Positions 1-5,806 of a stretch of DNA of 7,084 bases are shown here, piece by piece. Where the stretch lies: assembly GCA_002421985.1 (NCBI GenBank), contig DISF01000049.1, positions 25,082-32,165 of the forward strand, in the 5' to 3' direction. The first letter of the stretch is position 1. Each line of letters opens with the position of its first letter. The position numbers and the translations under genes are program-made. The stretch comes from Roseovarius sp. UBA6217. GTDB taxonomy: Bacteria > Pseudomonadota > Alphaproteobacteria > Rhodobacterales > Rhodobacteraceae. The notes below the pieces were generated by a model. It was not told the DNA's origin. It saw only the letters and a program-made list of their open reading frames with translations, and did no database searches.

Positions 1-15
1 GGGCGGTCGGGCGCT

Positions 16-47
16 CGCGCGGCGGGCTTCGCCCTTGATTCCGCGCG
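16..47. repeat. nested inverted repeat downstream of murJ
   Basis: CGCGCGG (16-22) is the inverted copy of CCGCGCG (41-47). Between them is a tight hairpin, GGGC (24-27) with loop TTC and GCCC (31-34). Together they could form a branched GC-rich structure in the spacer beyond the murJ stop. There is no flanking T run on the minus strand, so I do not call it a terminator. The rest of 1-169 shows only a short palindromic GGCAG/CTGCC (109-120) and no supported gene. Confidence 0.4.
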
Positions 48-169
48 GGGGACGGGAGGCGACGGGCGGCTCAAGACCCACCCCAACCTCAAAATCCCTA
101 CCGCAATCGGCAGCACTGCCCCGCAAACCCGGCCGTCATATCAACGCCCCCTGTCGTCAGGCACCCCCC

Positions 170-1708
170 TCAGCGCCGGAACCGCGCGCGCATCTCCTGC
201 ACCCGGAACGCGCCCAGCGCCTGCCCGATGAGCCCGTAGCCTACCACCCCGACCCCCACCAGAAGCGCCAGCGCCAGCCAGCGCCAGCCGCCCATCGCCA
301 GCACCGGCCCCAGCACCACGCCGGCACCCCAGAGCACCGCCCCCATCAGCGCTGATGCCAGCACGATCCGCCACAGCCTGCGGTGGAACTGTGCGTCAAA
401 CCGCGCCACCTCGCCAAACCGGCGCGCGCCGCGTGCCAGTTGCCACACCATCACCCAGGCCGCCACCGTGGTGGCCAGCGCCGCCGCGATCCAGCCCATC
501 GCCGCCGCCAGCCCAAAGGCCAGCCCGGCGTTGACGATCATCGCCACCACCGCGTAACGGAACGGGCTGCGCGTGTCCTCGCGCGCGAAAAACACCGGCT
601 GCATGATCTTTTGCAGCACGAAGGCGGGCAGGCCCAGCCCGTAGACCGCCACCGCCAGCGCCGTGGCCGCGCTGTCATCCGCACCAAAGGCCCCGCGCTC
701 GAACAGCACGGCCACCAGCGGCAGCGGGATCACCATCAGCGCCACAGCGCAGGGCACCGTCAGCGCCAGCGCCACCTCGCCGCCGCGCGAAAGCGCCATA
801 CGCGCGCCGCTGTCATCGCCCGCCTTGAGCCTGCGCGCCAGATCGGGCAAAAGCACGATCCCCACCGCGATCCCCACCACGCCCAGAGGCAGTTGATAGA
901 GCCGGTCGGCGGAGTAAAGCCAGCTCACCGCCTTGTCATATTGCGACGCCACCAACTGGCCAACCACGAGGTTGATCTGCACCACCCCGCCCGCCAGCGC
1001 CGCGGGCAGCGCGATACGCACAAGCTGCGCCATCTCGGGCGTCCAGCGCGGGCGCACCAGCCGCAGCCCCAGCCCCGCGCGCCGCGCGGCGAACCAGACA
1101 AGCACCAGTTGCGCCGCCCCCGCCAGCGGCACCGACCAGACCAGCGCCTCGACCACCGGCCCGCCCTTCCACGCCGCCAGCGCCATCGCGCCCATCATGA
1201 TCGTGTTGAGCAGGACCGGCGCCGCCGCCGCCGCCGCAAACCGCCCCGCCGCGTTGAGCACCCCGGAAAAAAGCGCCACCAGCGAGATGAAGAAGATATA
1301 GGGGAACGCGATGCGCCCATACTCCACCGCCAGGCCAAAGCGCGCGTCGCCCGAAAACCCCTCGGCGGTAAGCCAGACCAGCCCCGGCATGAACACCATG
1401 CCCAAGCCCGTCAGGATCAGCAGCACGAAGCCCAGCCCCGACAGCGCCCGGCTGGCAAAGCCGAGCGCATCGCCGCCCCCCTCCAGCCGCTTGGCAAACA
1501 TCGGCACGAAAGCCGCGTTGAACGCGCCCTCGGCAAAGAAACGGCGGAACATGTTGGGCAGGCGGAACGCCGCGACAAAGGCATCCATCAGCACGCCGGG
1601 GCCAACGAGGCTTGCCAGCATGACATCGCGGCCAAATCCGAGCACACGGCTCAGAAGCGTCCAGCCACTGACCGTCAGGATACCGGAGAGCAGGCGGACA
1701 GGTCGCAT
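170..1708 (-). CDS. murJ: MurJ (MviN) lipid II flippase
   Basis: A 512-residue integral inner-membrane protein of the MOP superfamily (MurJ/MviN), which flips the peptidoglycan precursor lipid II from the cytoplasmic to the periplasmic face. Seen in the sequence: the N-terminal hallmark SRVLGFGRD at residues 20-28, then DAFVAAFRLPN at 42-52 and RRFFAEGAF at 55-63. R21, R27, D42, R55 and E60 align by eye with the charged residues known to matter in the E. coli cavity. ADRLYQLPLG at 267-276 places R269 at the equivalent of E. coli R270. Many hydrophobic segments run through to the C-terminus, and the length is normal for the family (about 14 membrane spans expected). The ATG at 1708 is preceded by GAAGG (1716-1720) with a 7-nt spacer, which supports this start. 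The gene follows the transporter operon in the same direction after a 175-bp gap, so it probably has its own promoter. A GCG repeat encodes Ala158-163. Confidence 0.96.
   Translation of the reverse strand: MRPVRLLSGILTVSGWTLLSRVLGFGRDVMLASLVGPGVLMDAFVAAFRLPNMFRRFFAEGAFNAAFVPMFAKRLEGGGDALGFASRALSGLGFVLLILTGLGMVFMPGLVWLTAEGFSGDARFGLAVEYGRIAFPYIFFISLVALFSGVLNAAGRFAAAAAAPVLLNTIMMGAMALAAWKGGPVVEALVWSVPLAGAAQLVLVWFAARRAGLGLRLVRPRWTPEMAQLVRIALPAALAGGVVQINLVVGQLVASQYDKAVSWLYSADRLYQLPLGVVGIAVGIVLLPDLARRLKAGDDSGARMALSRGGEVALALTVPCAVALMVIPLPLVAVLFERGAFGADDSAATALAVAVYGLGLPAFVLQKIMQPVFFAREDTRSPFRYAVVAMIVNAGLAFGLAAAMGWIAAALATTVAAWVMVWQLARGARRFGEVARFDAQFHRRLWRIVLASALMGAVLWGAGVVLGPVLAMGGWRWLALALLVGVGVVGYGLIGQALGAFRVQEMRARFRR
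1220..1237 (-). repeat. (GCG)6 trinucleotide run in murJ
   Basis: Six identical GCG codons in a row encode Ala158-163 of MurJ, between the GRF and PVLLN motifs. Alanine-rich sequence at this place is tolerated in the family. The use of one codon six times makes this a small in-frame microsatellite, where gain or loss of a unit would change only the number of alanines. Confidence 0.8.
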
Positions 1709-1736
1709 CTTGGGGCCTTCGGGCTGTGATCGCGCC

Positions 1737-1765
1737 GGTCTAGCCCATCGCAGGCGCGGCGAAAA
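1737..1765 (-). promoter_or_regulatory. weak candidate promoter for murJ
   Basis: Reading the minus strand, TTTTCG (1765-1760) and TAGACC (1742-1737) are separated by 17 bases. They lie 28 bases upstream of the murJ ATG, at positions suitable for a sigma-70-type -35/-10 pair. Each hexamer matches the consensus at only three of six positions, so this is a positional guess. It is supported mainly by the need for a promoter after a 175-bp gap. Confidence 0.25.
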
Positions 1766-1784
1766 GAGGGCTTGGGCGAGAGGC

Positions 1785-1807
1785 GGGAGGTGGGGGTGGG
1801 GACGGGG
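1785..1807 (+). other. G-quadruplex motif in livF-murJ spacer
   Basis: The plus strand has four G tracts with short loops: GGG (1785-1787), loop AGGT, GGGGG (1792-1796), loop T, GGGG (1798-1801), loop AC, GGGG (1804-1807). This satisfies the standard G3+N1-7 quadruplex pattern. It lies about 80-100 bases upstream of the murJ start. The G-rich strand is the template for transcription of murJ and of any livF read-through, so the RNA would carry the C-rich complement. Folding in vivo is not shown by sequence. Confidence 0.5.
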
Positions 1808-1849
1808 CGCGACATCTGGCCCGTTGCTGCCATTCGCCCCCTGTCCCCC
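1798..1849 (-). terminator. possible terminator stem-loop after livF
   Basis: On the minus strand GGGGACAGGGGGCG (1848-1835) can pair with CGCCCCGTCCCC (1809-1798). This gives about 12 base pairs with one bulged A and one bulged G, closing a loop of about 25 bases. That loop can itself form a small TGGC/GCCA hairpin. It lies 35 bases beyond the livF stop, a sensible place to end the transporter transcript. The 3' side is C-rich rather than a U tract; the nearest T run is TTTT at about 1762-1765. It is therefore not a classical intrinsic terminator and could instead attenuate or protect the mRNA 3' end. Confidence 0.35.
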
Positions 1850-1883
1850 GCGAGGCTCTGCACATCATCCCCCCCCCTCCCCG

Positions 1884-2579
1884 TCACACCCCCAGATAAC
1901 GGTCGGCCACGCTGCGATCGGCGCGCAGCGCCCCGGCCTCCATTACCGGCCCCATGCGCCCGGTCTCGATAAAGGCCACCCGGTCGGCCACCGGCAGCAC
2001 CGCATCCAGCCGCTGCTCCACCAGCAGCACCGCCACCCCTTGGGCGCGCTTGGCCGCCACCACCTCGCGGATCGCGGCGATCATCGAGGGCTGCAAGCCC
2101 TCGGTCGGCTCGTCGAGCAACAGCACGCGCGGCCGCAGGCACAGCGCGCGCGCCAGCGCCAGCATCTGTTGCTCGCCGCCCGACAGCGTCTCGGCCCGCT
2201 GCCCGAGCCGCGCGGCAAGGCGCGGGAAAAGCCCCAGCACCTCGTCGCGCAGCGCATCGTCTCCGCCCCCCGCCATCAGCCCGATTTCGAGGTTTTCCGC
2301 CACGCTCAGCCCGGCAAAAAGCCGCCGCCCCTGCGGCACATAGCCAAGCCCCGCCGCCGCCATCCCGTGCGCGGGCAGCCGGTCAAGCCGCGCCCCCCCC
2401 AGCGTGATCGCTCCCGCACCCACCGGCACCAGCCCCATGATCGCGCGCAAGAGCGTCGTCTTGCCCGCGCCATTGCGCCCCATCAGGCACAGGATTTCGC
2501 CCGCCTCCAGCACCAGCGACACCCCGTGCAGCACCGCCACCCGGCCATATCCCGCCTGCACCTCATCCAGCCGCAGCAT
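1884..2579 (-). CDS. livF: LivF-type ABC transporter ATP-binding protein
   Basis: A 231-residue cytoplasmic ATPase subunit of a branched-chain amino acid-type (HAAT) ABC importer, the usual length for LivF. Motifs seen in order: Walker A GRNGAGKT (34-41), Q-loop Q83 in YVPQGRRLF, ABC signature LSGGEQQ (132-138), and Walker B VLLLDEP (152-158) with catalytic E157. The H-loop position is a glutamine (LVEQ, Q189), which is typical of LivF proteins and not a defect; the partner LivG has a histidine there. The short C-terminus ending in RYLGV is also characteristic. The ATG at 2579 lies 17 bp inside the end of livG and has a strong Shine-Dalgarno sequence, so translation is likely coupled. It is the last gene of the operon. 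The liv assignment is by family; UrtE-like (urea) ATPases are close relatives, and the substrate is not settled by this subunit. Confidence 0.93.
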   Translation of the reverse strand: MLRLDEVQAGYGRVAVLHGVSLVLEAGEILCLMGRNGAGKTTLLRAIMGLVPVGAGAITLGGARLDRLPAHGMAAAGLGYVPQGRRLFAGLSVAENLEIGLMAGGGDDALRDEVLGLFPRLAARLGQRAETLSGGEQQMLALARALCLRPRVLLLDEPTEGLQPSMIAAIREVVAAKRAQGVAVLLVEQRLDAVLPVADRVAFIETGRMGPVMEAGALRADRSVADRYLGV

Positions 2580-3291
2580 CGCCCGCGCCTCCCAGATAGG
2601 CCGCCTGCACGGCCCGATTGGCGTGGATCTCGGCGGGCGTGCCCTCGGCCAGAACGCGGCCCGCCTCCATCACCGTGATCCGCTCCGCGAGCGCCATCAC
2701 CACATCCATGTTGTGCTCGATGAGCAGGATCGTCACCTCTCCCGCCAGATCGCGCACCAGCCGGGCAAAGCCCTCGATCTCGCCCTCGGCAAGGCCCTGC
2801 GTCGGCTCGTCGAGGATGAGCAGGCGCGGGCGCTGCGCGATGCCCATCGCGATCTCCAGCAGCCGCTGATGCCCATAGGCCAGATCGCCCGCCACCTGCC
2901 CGGCCCGATCGCCCAGCCCCACCCGGCCAAGCGCCGCCGCCACCGCCTCTGCCAGCGCCGCGCCGCGCACCCGCCGCCGGGCCGCGAGCGCCACGTTCTC
3001 GGCCACCGACAGCCCCGCGAAAACCGAGGTGATCTGGAACGTATAGGCCATCCCCAGCCGCATCCGCCGATGCGCGGGCAGGCGGGTGATGTCGCGCCCC
3101 TCGAAGATCACCCGCCCGCGCGAGGGCGCGATGCGCCCCGCGATCATGCCCACCAGCGTGGTCTTGCCCGCGCCATTGGGGCCGATGAGGGCGCGCACCT
3201 CGCCCTTGGCAAGATCAAGATCGACGGCATCGACGGCGCGCAGCCCGGCGAAATCGCGGCCCAGCCCGCGCAGTTGCAACAGCGCCGTCAT
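2563..3291 (-). CDS. livG: LivG-type ABC transporter ATP-binding protein
   Basis: A 242-residue ATPase partner of LivF. Motifs: Walker A GPNGAGKT (37-44), Q-loop Q86 (AYTFQIT), signature LAYGHQRLLEIA (137-148), Walker B LLILDEP (157-163) with E162, and H-loop H193 in LLIEHNMD. The signature reads LAYGHQ instead of LSGGQ. This LS/LA-Y/H-G form is common in LivG/UrtD-type subunits, so it is probably functional. Start choice: the ATG at 3291 forms an ATGA overlap with the livM stop and gives MTALLQL. An in-frame GTG at 3306 would add five residues (MAGLA) and cannot be excluded. The C-terminus carries a short AGDAAAG tail after the AAYLGG element. It acts at the inner membrane with LivH, LivM and LivF, probably as a LivG/LivF heterodimer. 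Confidence 0.93.
   Translation of the reverse strand: MTALLQLRGLGRDFAGLRAVDAVDLDLAKGEVRALIGPNGAGKTTLVGMIAGRIAPSRGRVIFEGRDITRLPAHRRMRLGMAYTFQITSVFAGLSVAENVALAARRRVRGAALAEAVAAALGRVGLGDRAGQVAGDLAYGHQRLLEIAMGIAQRPRLLILDEPTQGLAEGEIEGFARLVRDLAGEVTILLIEHNMDVVMALAERITVMEAGRVLAEGTPAEIHANRAVQAAYLGGAGDAAAG
2588..2593 (-). promoter_or_regulatory. ribosome binding site of livF
   Basis: GGGAGG on the minus strand lies 8 bases before the ATG at 2579 and inside the last codons of livG. It is a clear Shine-Dalgarno sequence, fixes the livF start, and shows that the 17-bp gene overlap is real. Confidence 0.75.
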
Positions 3292-4220
3292 GGCAAGCCC
3301 CGCCACAGCCTGCGCCGCACCTCTCCCATGATCCCCTGCGGGGCAAACAGCGTGAGCACCACCAGCGCCACACCGGCGATCAGCATATGGGCGCTGGTCA
3401 CCCCCGAGGCGAGATCAATCAGGTAGAACATGAAGAGCGCGCCGATGAACGGCCCCAGCACCGTGCCCGCCCCCCCCAGCAGAACCCACAAAAGCGGCAG
3501 GATCGAATATTGCGCTTCGGCGAAACTCGCGCCGACATAGCCGAAGAGGATCGCATAGCCCGCCCCCGCCGCGCCCGAGATCGCCCCCGAAAGCACCATC
3601 GCCACCCACTTGGTCGCCTGCGTATCATAGCCCAGCATCCGCACCCGCTCCTCGTTCTCTCGGATCGCCACCAGCACCCGGCCAAAGGGCGCGCGCACCA
3701 GCGCGAGGCTCACCAGCAGGCAGACCGAGAAGAGCGCCAGCGCCGCGAGATAGCGCGCATCCGGCGTGCTCAGATCCACGCTGCCCAGCATCCGCCCCGC
3801 CTGCGGCAAAACGAAACCCTCGTCGCCGCCCGTGATCTCGCTGAAATGGAGAATGGCAAGATAGCCCGCCTGCGCAAACATCAGCGTCACGATCATGAAA
3901 CCCACGCCGACGGTGCGCAGCGCCAGAAGCGCCAGCGCCGCCGCCACCCCCGCCGCCACAACCACGCCCACAACAAACGCGCCCGCCGCGCCCAGCCCGC
4001 CATGCTGCACCATCAGCCCCGCGCCATACATGCCTGCGGCGAAAAACAGCGCATGGCCAAGGCTCAGCAACCCGGCATAGCCGAACAACAGGTTGTAACC
4101 CACGCCATAGCTTGCCAGCACCATCACCCGCGCGAGATTGCCGTGGTGATAGGCGGGCAGCACGAAATGCAGCGCCAACAGCCCCGCCAGCAGCCCCAGA
4201 TGCAGCGCCAGCGCCCTCAT
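3288..4220 (-). CDS. livM: LivM-type ABC transporter permease
   Basis: A 310-residue integral membrane permease of the HAAT family (BPD_transp_2 type). Features seen: the N-terminal GYNLLFGYAGLLSLGHALFF (41-60) hallmark of LivM; hydrophobic segments throughout (roughly 8-10 predicted spans); the cytoplasmic coupling loop GRVLVAIRENEERVRMLGYD at 180-199, which docks the ATPases; and LLWVLLGGAGTVLGP at 243-257. The reading frame stays open upstream to 4730, but that stretch lies inside livH and shows no LivM-like sequence. The ATG at 4220 gives the expected N-terminus and an exact ATGA overlap with the livH stop, so I chose it. LivM proteins in some bacteria carry an extra N-terminal extension; this one does not. 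It pairs with LivH to form the translocation pore. UrtC-type permeases are related, so the substrate remains open. Confidence 0.94.
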   Translation of the reverse strand: MRALALHLGLLAGLLALHFVLPAYHHGNLARVMVLASYGVGYNLLFGYAGLLSLGHALFFAAGMYGAGLMVQHGGLGAAGAFVVGVVVAAGVAAALALLALRTVGVGFMIVTLMFAQAGYLAILHFSEITGGDEGFVLPQAGRMLGSVDLSTPDARYLAALALFSVCLLVSLALVRAPFGRVLVAIRENEERVRMLGYDTQATKWVAMVLSGAISGAAGAGYAILFGYVGASFAEAQYSILPLLWVLLGGAGTVLGPFIGALFMFYLIDLASGVTSAHMLIAGVALVVLTLFAPQGIMGEVRRRLWRGLP

Positions 4221-5143
4221 GCCGGCCGCGACCCAAAGAGGCCCTGCGGGCGGAACACCAGCACCAGCGCCACCATCAGCGTGGCGACGATCTTGGCCAG
4301 CGTCGGCGAGAAGAACACCGAGATGATCCCGTCCGACAGCCCGATCAGCACCGCCGCCAGCAACGTGCCGGGCAGGCTGCCAAGCCCGCCGATGATGACC
4401 ACCACAAAGGACAGAAGCAACGGATCGCCCCCCATCAGGTAATGCGCCTGCCGGATCGGCACGATCAGCACCGCCGCCAGCGCCGCCAGCCCCGCACCCA
4501 GCCCGAAGGTGAGCGCATAGACCTTTGCCACGGGGATGCCGAACGCCGTGGCCATCTCGCGGTCGGCCTGCGTCGCGCGCAGCACCAGCCCCGCCCGCGT
4601 GCGCGCCAGAAACAGCCACAGCCCCGCCACCATCGCCATCGCCGCGCCGATCACGGCAAGCTTGTAGGTGGTGGTCCCGAACCCCCAGGGCCAGATCACT
4701 TGCCAGCCCTCCGCCCCCCGCTCGATCCACGGCAGCGCGATGCGCGCATTGAACGGCGCAACCACGGGCCGCGCCTCCGGGCCATAGGTCATCAAGGTGA
4801 CCTGCTCGATGATGTAGAGCAGCCCGATCGTGGCCACGATGGTGCGCTCGGGGTCATGCGCCAGCCGCCGCAACACCGCCGCATCCGCCGCGGCCGCCAG
4901 CGCCCCCACCATCAGCGGCGCGGCGATCAGCGCCGCGCCAAAGCCCCAGGCCGGGTGCCCGCCAATGGCCTGCGCGATCCACCAGGCCAGCACCGCGCCC
5001 AGCATGAAAAACGCGCCATGCGCGATGTTGACCACCCGCATCACGCCAAAGACAAGGCTCAGCCCCGACGCGGTCAGCGCCAGCACCGCCGCCGTCACCG
5101 CCCCTTCGATGAGCGCGAGCGTGAGGTGGGGGCCAAACTCCAT
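4217..5143 (-). CDS. livH: LivH-type ABC transporter permease
   Basis: A 308-residue inner-membrane permease, the other half of the channel with LivM. Seen in the protein: the family hallmark GLSLVFGVMRVVNIAHGAFF (27-46), about eight hydrophobic spans, the ATPase-contacting loop RTRAGLVLRATQADREMATAFG (181-202), and SFVVVIIGGLGSLPG (245-259). It ends in FRPQGLFGSRPA, a common LivH tail. Start choice: the ATG at 5143 begins MEFGPHLTLAL just before the first membrane span, as expected. An in-frame ATG at 5221 would add a 26-residue polar, non-LivH-like leader lying within the upstream lipoprotein gene, so I rejected it. The Shine-Dalgarno sequence before 5143 is poor (only a GGGG about 12 bases away), which hints at dependence on translation of what lies upstream. 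The stop overlaps the livM start as ATGA. Confidence 0.94.
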   Translation of the reverse strand: MEFGPHLTLALIEGAVTAAVLALTASGLSLVFGVMRVVNIAHGAFFMLGAVLAWWIAQAIGGHPAWGFGAALIAAPLMVGALAAAADAAVLRRLAHDPERTIVATIGLLYIIEQVTLMTYGPEARPVVAPFNARIALPWIERGAEGWQVIWPWGFGTTTYKLAVIGAAMAMVAGLWLFLARTRAGLVLRATQADREMATAFGIPVAKVYALTFGLGAGLAALAAVLIVPIRQAHYLMGGDPLLLSFVVVIIGGLGSLPGTLLAAVLIGLSDGIISVFFSPTLAKIVATLMVALVLVFRPQGLFGSRPA

Positions 5144-5178
5144 CAGCGCCGCGCCCCGGTCATGCAGGAACGGCTCAT
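5143..5178 (-). other. 11-codon bridging mini-ORF before livH
   Basis: An ATG at 5178 overlaps the stop of the upstream lipoprotein gene (ATGA, 5178-5175). It opens a frame for the peptide MSRSCMTGARR, whose TGA (5145-5143) overlaps the livH ATG (TGATG). It therefore connects two genes by two stop/start overlaps across a 31-bp gap. It may be chance: there is no independent ribosome site or conservation evidence. It could let re-initiating ribosomes reach livH, whose own Shine-Dalgarno sequence is weak. I do not claim a functional peptide. Confidence 0.2.
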
Positions 5179-5792
5179 TGCGGCACGAACTCCACCCCGC
5201 CCATGAGGATGCGCCGGTCATCGGTCAGCGTCACGATCTGCCCGTGCTTGCGCTCCAGCGCGCGCGCCACCACCTCGTTGCGCGGCTCCCATTTATAGGC
5301 CTGGTCCTCGCGCACCGGCACCCATGTCAGCCGCCCGCCCTTGCGCCAGGGATCGAGCGCGATACCGTCCTCATAGCCCGCGCCGCGCGCGCTCACCACG
5401 GCGGTGGAATGCTCCAGCCGAAAGGCGTTGTCGGCATTGGCCACGGCGCGGTGCAGATCAAGCGTCTTGAACCGCTCTTCTTTCAGCCGGTCCTCCATGT
5501 CGCGCGCCCAGTGCCAGCACAGGCCGCGCGGCTTCAGCCCCATATTGACCTTGGTGTTGTGGATGATCGGCGGGTCCGTGATCTGGTATTGCAGCGCCAG
5601 CCGGTGCGTATGCGCGTAGCTGATGCGCGCCGCGCGCTGCGCCTCTTCGCGGTCCACCTCCGGCCCGAGCGCCGCGATGGCAGAGGCAAGGCGCGACACC
5701 TCGTCGGGCTGGCCGGGCGGCGGCGGCGCGCCGCAGGCCGCCAGCGCCAGAAGCGCCAGCGCCCGGATCATGCGCAAGACCGTCACCGCCAC
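5175..5792 (-). CDS. predicted lipoprotein with Cys-His-Asp motif, function unknown
   Basis: A 205-residue protein I cannot assign to a named family. The N-terminus MAVTVLRMIRALALLALAAC is a lipoprotein signal: a short basic region, a hydrophobic core, and lipobox LAAC with lipidated C20. Residue +2 is Gly, not Asp, so outer-membrane sorting is likely. A proline-rich linker (APPPPGQP) follows. The body is soluble and carries three spaced motifs: GLCWHWA (C92), LEHSTAVV (H128) and GIALDPWRKGGRLTW (D147). A Cys in a GxCW context followed by His and Asp is the order seen in transglutaminase-like/papain-like hydrolases, so an enzymatic role is possible. This is inferred by eye only. The start is GTG at 5792, supported by GAGGG 8 bases upstream; an internal ATG at 5771 (residue 8) would still leave a usable signal. 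It sits 14 bp after the binding protein gene and 31 bp before livH, so it is co-transcribed with the transporter. It could process or bind the transported compound, or act in the envelope independently. Confidence 0.85.
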   Translation of the reverse strand: MAVTVLRMIRALALLALAACGAPPPPGQPDEVSRLASAIAALGPEVDREEAQRAARISYAHTHRLALQYQITDPPIIHNTKVNMGLKPRGLCWHWARDMEDRLKEERFKTLDLHRAVANADNAFRLEHSTAVVSARGAGYEDGIALDPWRKGGRLTWVPVREDQAYKWEPRNEVVARALERKHGQIVTLTDDRRILMGGVEFVPQ

Positions 5793-5796
5793 CGCG

Positions 5797-5805
5797 CCTT
5801 CCCTC
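5797..5805 (-). promoter_or_regulatory. ribosome binding site of the lipoprotein gene
   Basis: The minus strand reads GAGGGAAGG (5805-5797). Its GAGGG part ends 8 bases before the GTG at 5792, just beyond the stop codon of the binding-protein gene. It supports the GTG start over the ATG at 5771, which has no comparable purine-rich sequence before it. Confidence 0.65.
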
Positions 5806-5806
5806 G

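Noticed and set aside
1716..1725. Small GCC-CGAA-GGC hairpin over the murJ ribosome site as a regulatory element
   Set aside because: Only three base pairs, too weak to support sequestration without further evidence.
383..1729. Long open frame on the plus strand (448 codons) antisense to murJ
   Set aside because: Its product is dominated by Arg, His, Gln and Pro with no domain pattern, as expected for the complement of a GC-rich gene. The opposite strand carries an unmistakable MurJ.
1675..2142. Minus-strand frame of 155 codons across the livF end, the spacer and the murJ start
   Set aside because: It overlaps two supported genes in another frame and has low-complexity Gly/Arg/Ala composition.
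1311..2678. Plus-strand open frame of 455 codons spanning murJ, the spacer and livF
   Set aside because: Low-complexity Arg/Pro/His composition across two unrelated genes and a spacer. It has no motif and is explained by the high GC content.
4221..4730. N-terminal extension of livM to an upstream start at 4730
   Set aside because: The extra 170 residues are Gly/Ala/Arg-rich, lie wholly within livH, and lack LivM features. The ATG at 4220 gives the family N-terminus and an ATGA overlap.
3387..5206. Two long plus-strand frames (3387-4442 and 4112-5206) antisense to livM and livH
   Set aside because: The same Arg/His/Gln-rich shadow composition, overlapping each other and lying opposite well-supported permease genes.
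5144..5221. 26-residue extension of LivH to an ATG at 5221
   Set aside because: It lies mostly inside the lipoprotein gene, is polar, and does not resemble LivH N-termini. The ATG at 5143 fits better despite a weak ribosome site.
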